64,000 bases of DNA from Verrucomicrobiota bacterium (GTDB lineage: Bacteria > Verrucomicrobiota > Verrucomicrobiia > CAIQCK01): the NCBI GenBank assembly GCA_026397915.1, contig JAPLTX010000051.1, positions 101,640 through 165,639 on the forward strand, written 5' to 3'. The notes under the pieces were generated by a model that ran no database searches, was not told the origin of the DNA, and was given only the letters and a program-made list of their open reading frames with translations. Each line of letters opens with the position of its first letter. Within the stretch, counting starts at the first letter, position 1. Made by a program: the position numbers and the translations under genes. Shown here piece by piece: positions 44,831 to 53,111 of the stretch.

Positions 44831-45976
44831 CTACATGTAGCGCCCTTCATCCTTCGCAGCTTCGATCATCGCCACGACGTTCTCGCGCGGTGTCCCTTTT
44901 TCGAGGTAGTCGGAAGTGGAGAAGATGTAACGGCCGCCGGGCTTGCCGATGCGGACGATGGCGCGCGTGGCGGCGTCCACTTCTTTCGGCGTGGCGCGCT
45001 TGAGGAAGTCAACGTGGTCGAGGTTGCCAAGCAGGCAGATGCGATCGCCGATGGCGGCCTTCGCGTCGGTTAGCTTGTTGTCGCCGCGCGGCGGCTCGCT
45101 GACGGTTTCCCAGACGGTCATGCCCAGCTCGCGGTAGTTGTCGTAGAGGATCTTCGCACAGCCGCAGTTGTGATAGACGCTGAACTTGCCGGCGGCGTGG
45201 ATGGCGTCAATCATCCGCTTCTCGTAAGGCTGGACGAACTGCCGGAAGAAATCCGGCCCGGTGGTCGAGCCGCCGGCCATGTGGCCCTGGATGCCGATGC
45301 AGTCAATCGCCGTCTCGCCGAGCGCCGCGCTGTAGGCGCACATCGCATCGGTCACGCCACTCATCAGCGAGCGGTAGGCCGCCTCGTCCATGTAGGGCGC
45401 GATGTAGAAGTTGTCCATGCCGCAAAGGTCGGCGCAGAAGTTGAACACGCCCGCAAATCCCCACGGCGCGAGCACGCCGCGGTCGCCGATGACGCGTCGC
45501 CAAGCGTCGGTCGTCTCGCGCATAAAGCGGCGGTCTTCGTCGTCGAGCGCTGGCAGCCATTTCAGGAACGCCTCGGTGTCGTCGGTGTCCTGTAGCAGCG
45601 TCCGCGTGACGTGGAACCGCACGCCCGTGGTCGCCGCGCCGCTATCCGGGCCGGTCTCCTCCTGCACGAGCGTGCGGGTTGGCGTGACGATCTCCAACTT
45701 CCGCCGGATCATGCCGTCGCCGCGCGTCTCGCTGCGGCGCAGTTCCCAGTTCGGATGGCTGCGACGGAAGAAGTGAGGCGACTCCAGCGCGCGATGCTTC
45801 GCCATCAGGTCGAAATCGAGTTCGTTGGCCAGCTCCGTGGCGTCAATCACGCGGTCGAGCTTCGACTTCTGCGGGTAGTAGAACGAGAGATATTCCTCCT
45901 GCACGAACGGCGCGACCGGCACGCGGTCGGCGATCTCGCCGCGAAGGGTGGTGAGCAGGCGTTCGCGTGGCGTCAT
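44831..45976 (-). CDS. Uroporphyrinogen decarboxylase-family protein (methyltransferase-like)
   Basis: A 381-residue URO-D fold protein. The segment HNCGC (about residues 261-265) and the preceding Gly-rich GHMAGGSTTGPDFF resemble zinc-binding corrinoid/CoM methyltransferases (MtaA, CmuA type) more than HemE. HemE arginine signatures at the N-terminus are absent. It is the last gene of the sugar operon and overlaps the preceding Gfo gene (ATGA). Members of this group are often found in sugar-catabolic clusters of Verrucomicrobiota with unknown roles. Confidence 0.85.
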   Translation of the reverse strand: MTPRERLLTTLRGEIADRVPVAPFVQEEYLSFYYPQKSKLDRVIDATELANELDFDLMAKHRALESPHFFRRSHPNWELRRSETRGDGMIRRKLEIVTPTRTLVQEETGPDSGAATTGVRFHVTRTLLQDTDDTEAFLKWLPALDDEDRRFMRETTDAWRRVIGDRGVLAPWGFAGVFNFCADLCGMDNFYIAPYMDEAAYRSLMSGVTDAMCAYSAALGETAIDCIGIQGHMAGGSTTGPDFFRQFVQPYEKRMIDAIHAAGKFSVYHNCGCAKILYDNYRELGMTVWETVSEPPRGDNKLTDAKAAIGDRICLLGNLDHVDFLKRATPKEVDAATRAIVRIGKPGGRYIFSTSDYLEKGTPRENVVAMIEAAKDEGRYM

Positions 45977-47325
45977 ACCTTTTCCGGCACTACGAACGGC
46001 GCGCGGTATTCACGCCTGAGCATCCGGTTCGCTTCCTCGTCGTGCGGGAAGCGCATCATCTTCGGATCGAACTCCAAACTGCGGCCGAGCCGGTAGGAGA
46101 TGTTGCCCAGATGCATCACCGCGCAGGAATAGAACCCGTTCTCGATGCTGACGTTGAACGTCTCTGGCTTCGGGTCGCGGATCGCGTTGACGAAGACCTC
46201 GTAGTGATTGCCGAGGCCGCCGCCGGTCGGGCCAGCTTCGCGTTTCTCACCCATGAACGTGCGCCATTCGTTGACGTTCTTGGCCATGTAGCCCTTGGAG
46301 CCAAAGAACAGGTTGCCGACGGTGTTGCCGGCGCTGGTGGCCATGTAGCCGTCGGCGCCGGCCTTCTTCATCCACATGCCGTCTTCGCTGTTGCTGACCC
46401 AGTGGCGCACCTCGAACTGGAGAATCTTCTTCTTGTCGCCGCCGCCGGCCGGGTTCGGGAACTCGAACATCGCCATGAGCACGTTCGGCGTCTGCTGGTC
46501 GTCGTTGAACATGACGTGACCACCAATCGCGCTGATCTTCGTCGGCAGCGTCACGCCGAGGCCCCAGCGCGCGATATCCATTTCATGCACGCCTTGGTTG
46601 CCCATGTCGCCGTTACCGTAGTCCCAGTTCCAGTGCCACTCGTAGTGGAAGCGGTTTTTGTTGAACGGCCGCGCCGGCGCCGGGCCTTGCCAGAGATCAT
46701 AGTGAACGCCCTTTGGCACCGGCTCGTCCTCAAAATGGCCGATAGTCTTGCGCCACTTGTAGCAGAGACCCTTGGCCATATAGACCTCGCCGAGGCCGCC
46801 GTCGTGGAGGAACTTCGCCATCGTCTGCGAGCATGGGTTGCTGCGCTGCTCGGCGCCGTCCTGGACGAGGACGCGGTATTTCTTCGCCGCCTCCACGAGC
46901 TTCTGGCCCTCAAAGAAGTTGTGGCAGCACGGTTTCTCGACCGAGACGTGCTTGCCGGCTTGGATGCCATAGATGGAAGCCAGCGTATGCCAGTGGTTCG
47001 GCGTCACGACCGACATGCCGTCAATCTCCTTGTCCTCGACCATCTTGCGCACGTCGGTGTAGGTCTTCGGCGCGGGGCGGTTCTTTTTGGTGAAGTGCTT
47101 GGCGATGACCTCCGGGAAAAGGTTCTCGTCCACGTCGCAGAGTGCGACGACCTCGACGTTGGGCAGGGCGAGGTATTCCCTGATGTGATTCTGGCCCATG
47201 CCGTGGATGCCGACGACGGCGAGCCGGACGCGATTGTTGGCGCCGGCCCACGCGCGGTGGGTGCCGATAAGCAAAGCGCCGGTGGCGACGCTGCCTTGTT
47301 TGAGGAAACTGCGACGGGTTATCAT
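45973..47325 (-). CDS. Tat-exported Gfo/Idh/MocA oxidoreductase
   Basis: A 450-residue protein. Twin-arginine signal (TRRSFLKQGSVATG), Rossmann motif near AVVGIHGMGQNH (the third Gly of the usual motif is replaced), EKP in VSVEKPCCHN, and GNQGVHEMDIARWGLG in the second domain. AAGGAA precedes the ATG at 47325. It sits between the DUF6807 and URO-D-like genes in the operon. Probably periplasmic, converting sugars or glycosides between hydroxyl and keto forms. Confidence 0.9.
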   Translation of the reverse strand: MITRRSFLKQGSVATGALLIGTHRAWAGANNRVRLAVVGIHGMGQNHIREYLALPNVEVVALCDVDENLFPEVIAKHFTKKNRPAPKTYTDVRKMVEDKEIDGMSVVTPNHWHTLASIYGIQAGKHVSVEKPCCHNFFEGQKLVEAAKKYRVLVQDGAEQRSNPCSQTMAKFLHDGGLGEVYMAKGLCYKWRKTIGHFEDEPVPKGVHYDLWQGPAPARPFNKNRFHYEWHWNWDYGNGDMGNQGVHEMDIARWGLGVTLPTKISAIGGHVMFNDDQQTPNVLMAMFEFPNPAGGGDKKKILQFEVRHWVSNSEDGMWMKKAGADGYMATSAGNTVGNLFFGSKGYMAKNVNEWRTFMGEKREAGPTGGGLGNHYEVFVNAIRDPKPETFNVSIENGFYSCAVMHLGNISYRLGRSLEFDPKMMRFPHDEEANRMLRREYRAPFVVPEKV

Positions 47326-47341
47326 GGTGGGGTTCCTTTCT

Positions 47342-48289
47342 CTAATCTTTCGCGAACGACTTCCACTCGTGCTCCAGCGCGGCGGCATCACCGCCGCTGC
47401 TGTGGACCAGCACGCGGTAGCGCAGCCGCATCTTCGCGCCGGCCTTCAGCGTCATCGGCTCCTTGTAGATGAGCGCGGGACTGAAATAGGGATGGCCTTC
47501 ATTGAGATACCACGCCGTCGGATGGCACGGATTGGTTGGGTGATCGAACACGGTGACGCCGGCGACGGTGCCTTTCTTGGTCGGGCCGCTGAAATCCACC
47601 CAGCGCGCGGGCTTGCCGTTACCCTCGTCGGAATTGCGTGCGCCTTCGCTGGTCAGGAAGTTCCAGCCTGTCGTGCCTTTCGGGAGACGCAGCGAAAGGC
47701 CGGCGTAGCCGCCGCTCTTGGCCTTGGGCGGTGTGCGGTCGAGCGTGATGTCCGCGTCGCCGACAGTGAACTTGGCGTCCCAATCAATCGCATACGCGCC
47801 GTCCGCGCGCGGCGCGGTGAACTCCATCACGCGCGTCTCGCGCAACACTGGCGGCTGGCCGGGCGGGGCATATTCGGTGGCCATCTCAACGCGAGCGGAG
47901 AAGTCGTCGCCGCGGCGGAAGCTGGCGGACTTGATGTTCGTGCGACCGGCGGCGAGGCCGGTCTTTTTGTCCAGCTCCCAGTAGTTGATGTGGTTGATGT
48001 ATTTCCAAGCGAACCACAAGCTGTGATGCCAGACGTGGTCGGCGGGAGCGTTCGCGGTGAGTTCCGTGCCGTCGAGCGTGGCGAGCGGATAGATGTAAGG
48101 CTTCGTCTGGGCGGGATCGCACACGGCGCGCCAAACGGGCAGGGAAGCGGTCTTGTTGATGAGCGCCAGACCGGTGTTGTTCGGCATTGTTTCCCAGCCG
48201 AGCGCTGGAATTTCGATCTTCTCGCCCGCGTCAGCGACAAGCCCGTGGAAGCAAAGCAAACTCGCTAAGATGGGCCGAATCATTCTCAT
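47342..48289 (-). CDS. Secreted DUF6807 (PmoA-annotated) protein
   Basis: A 315-residue protein with signal peptide (residues 1-20) and a beta-rich body containing HVWHHSLWFAWKYINHINYWE, typical of DUF6807; database entries sometimes call this family methane oxygenase PmoA, which is misleading since no membrane helices exist. The WHH and later histidines might bind a metal or sugar. Two ATGs (48289, 48283) begin the signal; the first lies 8 bp after the DUF1080 stop. Its operon suggests a role in glycoside degradation. Confidence 0.82.
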   Translation of the reverse strand: MRMIRPILASLLCFHGLVADAGEKIEIPALGWETMPNNTGLALINKTASLPVWRAVCDPAQTKPYIYPLATLDGTELTANAPADHVWHHSLWFAWKYINHINYWELDKKTGLAAGRTNIKSASFRRGDDFSARVEMATEYAPPGQPPVLRETRVMEFTAPRADGAYAIDWDAKFTVGDADITLDRTPPKAKSGGYAGLSLRLPKGTTGWNFLTSEGARNSDEGNGKPARWVDFSGPTKKGTVAGVTVFDHPTNPCHPTAWYLNEGHPYFSPALIYKEPMTLKAGAKMRLRYRVLVHSSGGDAAALEHEWKSFAKD

Positions 48290-48297
48290 CGGAGCGA

Positions 48298-49026
48298 TTA
48301 CTTGGCCGGCAGTTCGCGCAGCTTGATGTTGCGGAACCACGCTTCGTCCTGGTGATCGGTCAGCATGATGTGGCCTTTGATCTTCTGGCCAAAGTCGGGA
48401 TATTTCTTGAACTTGCTCTCCGCGATGGCGGCCTTGACCTTTTCGCTGCCGAGTTCGTATTCGATGGCCTTCTTGCCGTTGAGCCAGTGCTCGACATGGT
48501 TGCCTTTGATGAGGATTCGCGAACGGTTCCATTCACCCGCGGGCTTGTAGCCCTTGTCCTTGACCGGCGGCAGCACCTGGTAGAACGACGCCGTATGGTC
48601 CTTTGCCGGCATTTTGGCCCATTTTTCGAACTTGTCGTCGAGCATCTGATACTCATGGCCGGGCGCACCGGGCCGCGCTTCCGTGACGAAATACTTCACG
48701 CCGTTGTTGCCACCCTTCTCGATGCGCCACTCCCAAGTCAGTTCATAGTCGTCGAACTGCTTCTCGGTGATGATGTCGCCGCCCTTCACACCGGCGAGTT
48801 TCTTGAGCAGGCCGCTCTCGACCTTCCAGCCGCCGCCGATCTCGCCCGTGCCCTTGGGCGTCTTGTAGGCGCGCCAGCCGGCGAGCGATTTGCCGTCAAA
48901 GAGCAACTGCCAGCCGGCAGCTTTTTCTTTTGCGGTGAGCGTGTTCGGTTTGTCGGCTGCCAGCAGGGGCAGGACGGGAATTGAGGTGAGTAGCGCCAGC
49001 GTCAGCAACTTCAGTGTCGGTTTCAT
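48298..49026 (-). CDS. DUF1080 protein (3-keto-disaccharide hydrolase family)
   Basis: A 242-residue protein with Sec signal (1-23) and the concanavalin-like fold of DUF1080: WQLLFDGKSLAGWRAY (about residues 39-54), DYELTWEWRIEKGGNNGVKYFV, GHEYQMLDD and WNRSRILIKGNHVEHWLNG. Members cleave glycosides already oxidised at C3. This fits the two oxidoreductases in the same operon, which could generate the 3-keto substrate. It lies 21 bp from the isomerase gene and 8 bp from DUF6807. Confidence 0.9.
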   Translation of the reverse strand: MKPTLKLLTLALLTSIPVLPLLAADKPNTLTAKEKAAGWQLLFDGKSLAGWRAYKTPKGTGEIGGGWKVESGLLKKLAGVKGGDIITEKQFDDYELTWEWRIEKGGNNGVKYFVTEARPGAPGHEYQMLDDKFEKWAKMPAKDHTASFYQVLPPVKDKGYKPAGEWNRSRILIKGNHVEHWLNGKKAIEYELGSEKVKAAIAESKFKKYPDFGQKIKGHIMLTDHQDEAWFRNIKLRELPAK

Positions 49027-49047
49027 GATGGGTTCGTAGGTTGGCTG

Positions 49048-49902
49048 CTACTTAAGCAGGTCTAACATCTTCCGCCAAGCGTTCATCGAGCCGGTCAGGA
49101 GCGTCTTCGGGTCGCCCTTGATATTGTAGCACTGGAGGCCGATGGGGCCTTTGAAGCCGACGGCCTTGAGCTTCTTCAACACGATACCAACATCATAGCT
49201 GCCCTTGTCGAGCGTCTGGATGATGCGCGGCATTTCCTTCTTTGTCGCGCCGCTGTCGGCGCCGTTGATGGTAGCGACGAACATGTGCGGAGCCGACTCC
49301 TCGATGAGCGCTGGGATGCGGGCCTCAGCCTCGTCCAGCAGCGCGTGGCAGAGGTTGAACGTCAGACCGACGTTCTTGCGATTCACCTTCTTCGCGACAC
49401 GGATGGCGTCCTCGACGCGGTGGACCCACATGTTGACGTGCGGGTAGATGGCGATACGGAGGCCGTTGGCGTCGCAGAGACCGGCCAGTTCGCGCAAGCC
49501 GGCCACGGCGATGTCGTCGCCAGCGGGGTCGGAGTTCTTGAACTGCTTGCTCGTCATGTTGGGCCAGATCATCGTGTCGGTGCCTTTGCAAAGCGCGATG
49601 ATCTCCTTCAGCCGCGGGTCATAGACCATCTTGCCGTCCTTGAGGTCGAGGTTGCAATAGATGACGAACAGCTTCATCCCGCGCTGCTTCGAGCCTTCGA
49701 GGGCTTCCTTCACGCGCTCCGGCGCGTCGGTGCGCCAGGCAATCCCTGCGAACCCGATCTCCTTTGCGAGGTCGAGTTGCGAGGCGATGGTCTTGAGGTT
49801 CTCGCCGCGCAGGCCGTTGTCGAAGACGAAAAACGGGTTCGTCTCGGCGCGGGCCATCACGGTTGCCAGCGCGATGATGGAGGTAAGAATGGCAGTTCTC
49901 AT
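49048..49902 (-). CDS. Secreted sugar phosphate isomerase/epimerase-like TIM barrel
   Basis: A 284-residue xylose-isomerase-like protein with a Sec-type signal (residues 1-19). LAKEIGFAGIAWRTDAPERV is the first barrel strand/helix; later strands contain IAIYPHVNMW, VGLTFNLCHALLDEAE and GLQCYNIKGD. Metal ligands are not all clear. The start overlaps the preceding Gfo stop (ATGA), so they are translated together. It probably isomerises or eliminates a keto-sugar produced by the neighbours; this is inference from the operon. Confidence 0.87.
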   Translation of the reverse strand: MRTAILTSIIALATVMARAETNPFFVFDNGLRGENLKTIASQLDLAKEIGFAGIAWRTDAPERVKEALEGSKQRGMKLFVIYCNLDLKDGKMVYDPRLKEIIALCKGTDTMIWPNMTSKQFKNSDPAGDDIAVAGLRELAGLCDANGLRIAIYPHVNMWVHRVEDAIRVAKKVNRKNVGLTFNLCHALLDEAEARIPALIEESAPHMFVATINGADSGATKKEMPRIIQTLDKGSYDVGIVLKKLKAVGFKGPIGLQCYNIKGDPKTLLTGSMNAWRKMLDLLK

Positions 49903-51266
49903 AGCTTGTCAAAGCTCCACGGTGCGCGCATCGGCGGGCGCTTGGCGAGCTTGTTGGCGGCGGCGTTGTTGAGGAACACTTCCTTGTCGGGGTCCCATGC
50001 GAGTTTCACGCCGCCGAGTTGGATGGCGATGTGGGCGAGGTGGCAGAGCGAGGTGGTGCGCTGGCCGACTTCCTCGTCCTCCAGCGTCCGGCCGCGCGAG
50101 CGCACGGCGTCAATGAAGTCCTGTTTCTCGCTCTTGAGCGGGAAGTGGAGTTCCTCCGGGCCGATCTTCTCCTTGAGGATGGCCGGGTCGCTGGCCTTGA
50201 GCCGCTCGGGCGAGAGCTTGCTGGCAGCGTAGTTGACGTGTATCCAGCCTTTGTCGCCCTCGAAGCGGACGTGCGGCTCGCCCATCTGGTAGAAGAACTC
50301 GATGCCGTTGGCGAATTTGTAGTAGGCGTCGAAATGCTCCAGCACGTTCCAGACTTTGCTGTCGTGGAACTTGCCAGTGGCCTTGATCTCGACGGGGCCG
50401 GTGCGCTCGGTGCCGGCGCCCCACTGGCCGATGTCGTTGAGGTGCGTGCCCCAGTTGGCAATCATGCCGTCGCAGTAATCGAGGCTGCGCATCCAGCCGG
50501 GCCGGCTCCTGAGGTCGTGCGGCGTGTGGACTCGCTTCTGCATGTAGGGAACCTTCGGCGCGGGGCCGAGCCAGAGGTCGTAATCCAACCCGGCAGGCAC
50601 CTCTGTGACCGTCTCCGGCTCGTCTGGGAAAACTTCCCTCGGCGAGCCGGTGCGGACGACCCGGACCTTGCCTATGCGGCCGTTGCGGACCAGTTCGGCG
50701 GCACGGTGCATCGGCTCCAACGAGCGGAACTCGCTATCCACGCGGAAAGCGCGCTTGTGCTTCGCCACCTCATTTGCGAGCAGTCGGCCCTCGTCAATCC
50801 AGCGCGTGATTGGCTTCTCCAGCGCCACGTCCTTGCCGGCGCGCACGGCGGCGATGGCCATCGGCACGTGCCAATGGTCCTGCGTAGCGATCATCACCGC
50901 GTCAATGCCCTTGTCGGCGAGCAACTCGCGGAAGTCTTTGTAGGTCGCACAGCCTTTGAAGCTGCCGTCCTTCTTCTTGGCGTAGCTGTCCTCGATCAGC
51001 TTTTTCGCCTCGGCCATGCGCCACGAGTCAACGTCGCAAACGGCGACCGCTTGCACACCGGCAACTTTGAGGAAACCGGGGATGTTGGCGTGGTAGGTCT
51101 GCCGTCCGCAGCCGATGAAGCCGATGGTGACGCGCTTGCTGGGCGCATTAGCGCCGAAGACCGACGAGGGCAGGATGAGTGGACCCGTCGCGGCGGCTGC
51201 GGCGGCGGTTGAAACGCGGCGCAGAAATGCGCGGCGTGAAAGGGAAGTTTGCGTCTGCTGGTGCAT
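49899..51266 (-). CDS. Tat-exported Gfo/Idh/MocA oxidoreductase, first enzyme of the sugar operon
   Basis: A 455-residue protein: twin-arginine signal (SRRAFLRRVSTAAAAAATG), Rossmann motif GFIGCGRQTYH (about residues 48-58), EKP in VALEKPITRW (about 141-150), and NWGTHLNDIGQWG in the second domain. The ATG at 51266 begins the signal region; the reading continues upstream without support. It follows the AraC gene by 102 bp. Likely oxidises the C3 hydroxyl of a glycoside in the periplasm. Confidence 0.91.
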   Translation of the reverse strand: MHQQTQTSLSRRAFLRRVSTAAAAAATGPLILPSSVFGANAPSKRVTIGFIGCGRQTYHANIPGFLKVAGVQAVAVCDVDSWRMAEAKKLIEDSYAKKKDGSFKGCATYKDFRELLADKGIDAVMIATQDHWHVPMAIAAVRAGKDVALEKPITRWIDEGRLLANEVAKHKRAFRVDSEFRSLEPMHRAAELVRNGRIGKVRVVRTGSPREVFPDEPETVTEVPAGLDYDLWLGPAPKVPYMQKRVHTPHDLRSRPGWMRSLDYCDGMIANWGTHLNDIGQWGAGTERTGPVEIKATGKFHDSKVWNVLEHFDAYYKFANGIEFFYQMGEPHVRFEGDKGWIHVNYAASKLSPERLKASDPAILKEKIGPEELHFPLKSEKQDFIDAVRSRGRTLEDEEVGQRTTSLCHLAHIAIQLGGVKLAWDPDKEVFLNNAAANKLAKRPPMRAPWSFDKL

Positions 51267-51368
51267 GATGTTTCTCCTGAGTTTCGAGCAGTCGCTGCTT
51301 TCATACATCTGGCGCCAGTCGAAGGAAAACCTAATTCGCCTAGCACTTCCCGGCACCTTGGTGTGCTG

Positions 51369-52226
51369 CTACTTTTTCGCCCGGTGTTGCGCAACGCGGG
51401 CGGTGACACCGAAGAAGCGTTTGAAGGCGCGGCTGAAGTCGTTCGCGTGGCGGTAGCCAAGTTCAAAGGCCACCTGTTTGGCCGGCAAACGCTCATCGCG
51501 CAGTTTGGCGCGGGCGACCTGCATCCGCCAGCGAAGCAGGAAACGCTTCACGCTCTCGCCGCTGTGCTGGCGGAAGAGCGCGTTAAGGGCGGCCGGGGTC
51601 ACTTGCAGGTATTCGCACAACCGTTGGACGGGCTGCCGTTCGGCAATGTTGTTGCGCAGAAACTCCATCGCCAGCTTCATGCGGTAGCGCGAATCCACTG
51701 CGGACGGGCGGTTCTCGGCGCGCGCCAGGATGATGTCCAACTCCAGCCGGGCACAGTGTAACGACAGAACGGCCACCTCGTCCGGGGTGGCGACTTCGCG
51801 GACGCTGTTCGCGTGCAGCGCGGCGAGCCGCCGCATGGCGGCGCGGTCCAGCTTCAAGCAAAGAAAGCCGCCCGCTGGTGGTTGCAGCGTGGCCAGCGCG
51901 GGAGCCGAGCGCCACAGCCAGGTCAAAATCCGGCACAAGCGGCGCGGCCTGTCAGTCCAGCCGTAGGCGCAATCCGGATGCACGACGATGACGCTGCCAG
52001 CACGGATTTGCTGGCTGCCGCTATCTGTGACCAGCCGCGGCGCGCCGTCGAGAATGGCGACATAGACCCAGCCGTCGTGCATGGCGATTGGGATGGGATT
52101 GTCCCGAAACCAGCGTCGGCCCCACGAGAGATAGAGCAGATCCCATGCGTCAGGGTCGCGCGGCAACCAGCGCGGCCGGCCAGCCGGAGGCAGGTAGAGA
52201 CGGCGAGGATATGTCTTGCCGGACAT
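51369..52226 (-). CDS. AraC-family transcriptional regulator
   Basis: A 285-residue regulator with an N-terminal cupin-like sensing domain (about 25-125, GWVYVAILDGAPRLVTDSG...IRAGSVIVVHPDCAYGW) and a C-terminal pair of helix-turn-helix motifs: PVQRLCEYLQVTPAALNALFRQHSG and PAKQVAFELGYRHANDFSRAFKRFFG. It lies directly upstream of and in the same direction as the six-gene sugar operon and probably activates it in response to a sugar. ATG at 52226 is chosen because it leads into the conserved part. Confidence 0.93.
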   Translation of the reverse strand: MSGKTYPRRLYLPPAGRPRWLPRDPDAWDLLYLSWGRRWFRDNPIPIAMHDGWVYVAILDGAPRLVTDSGSQQIRAGSVIVVHPDCAYGWTDRPRRLCRILTWLWRSAPALATLQPPAGGFLCLKLDRAAMRRLAALHANSVREVATPDEVAVLSLHCARLELDIILARAENRPSAVDSRYRMKLAMEFLRNNIAERQPVQRLCEYLQVTPAALNALFRQHSGESVKRFLLRWRMQVARAKLRDERLPAKQVAFELGYRHANDFSRAFKRFFGVTARVAQHRAKK

Positions 52227-52400
52227 GACGTTCTTCCGAGTAACACAACGGCGTCCAACCAGCAAGAACTGGCAGTCTGGAAAAGCCGCCAAACAGGTGT
52301 GATCAAAACCGTCGGTCAAAGGGGGTGACGTTCACGTCGCACACACCATTACAGGAACTCCTGCTCGCGGACTCAGCAGCGTAGCCGGATGGTGACTCGA

Positions 52401-52940
52401 CTACTTGCCGCCGCTCTTCTGCAACTCCGCCAGAAGCTCGTCCACGGCCTTGTCCATTGCCTCGCCCCGGACGTCTTTGAACCGAATGACGCCCTTGTGG
52501 TCGAGGACATAAATGGTTGGGTAGGAGCGGACACCCCAAGCGGCAGCAATCCGTCCTCCTTGGCCATCAAACCAACTGCGCCATGTCATCTCTTCCTTGC
52601 GGCAACGCCTCCGCGTTTCGCTCTTGTCCGAGTCACTGTTGATGCCCAACAATGCGAACGGCTTTCCTTCCAATCGTTTCACGAGCGACCGCTCGTGTGG
52701 GATCATGGCCCGGCAGGGTGGTCACCAAAATCCCCAGAAATCCAAGACGACGACCTTGCCGCGAAACTCGCCGAGCTTCATCGGCTTGCTGTCGAGGTCC
52801 TTGCCTTGGATTTCCGGAGCCACCTGCCCGATTTCGAAGCCGCCCTCGCCCGCCTTGCTTCTCTTGCCCGTTTGCGCGTTGGCCACGTCGAGCGCGCACA
52901 CAACGAGCAACGACACGATGATGACTGCGATGCGTTTCAT
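52401..52940 (-). CDS. TlpA-like thioredoxin with in-frame TGA at the active site (putative selenoprotein)
   Basis: Read through one TGA, this is a complete 179-residue redoxin: Sec signal (1-22), GFEIGQVAPEIQGKDLDSKPM, then VVVLDFWGFW-TGA-PPCRAM, and the rest of the thioredoxin fold including YPTIYVLDHKGVIRFK with the cis-Pro. The TGA (52724-52722) is codon 73, exactly where the family has the first Cys of CxxC, giving UPPC. AGGA precedes the ATG at 52940; no ribosome-binding site precedes the downstream ATG at 52706. A GGTC-loop hairpin follows. Alternatives: a nonsense mutation of a Cys codon, or a sequencing error. Confidence 0.75.
52680..52697 (-). promoter_or_regulatory. SECIS-like hairpin downstream of the TGA
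   Basis: On the coding strand a perfect 7-bp stem (CACGAGC/GCTCGTG) closes the tetraloop GGTC, which begins 32 nt after the TGA. Bacterial selenocysteine insertion elements are short hairpins shortly after UGA with G at the start of the apical loop; E. coli fdhF also displays GGUC. Confidence 0.6.
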
Positions 52941-53111
52941 ATGGTTCCTCGTTGCAGTTCCTACGCGTTTTATATGCGACTTGTCGCCTGATTACAAGTT
53001 TTCGGTGGTCCAAAGTCCGGCCAAACTTGCAGCCAGGCGGAGATTCTGCGCTTGGCGCAGGCGTGCGTGCTGCTACACTGCCGTCAACGTCTTCATGATG
53101 AGAAAATCGCC

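Noticed and set aside
44831..45976. HemE uroporphyrinogen decarboxylase of haem synthesis
   Set aside because: HemE N-terminal arginine motif is missing, HNCGC points to the methyltransferase-like branch, and the context is a sugar operon.
47342..48289. Methane monooxygenase subunit PmoA
   Set aside because: No membrane helices or copper-site pattern; the family is DUF6807, which only carries the name in some annotations.
52401..52706. Separate small thioredoxin-like gene starting at the ATG at 52706
   Set aside because: It has no ribosome-binding site, lacks the first half of the fold, and is in frame with the upstream part across the TGA; read as one gene instead.
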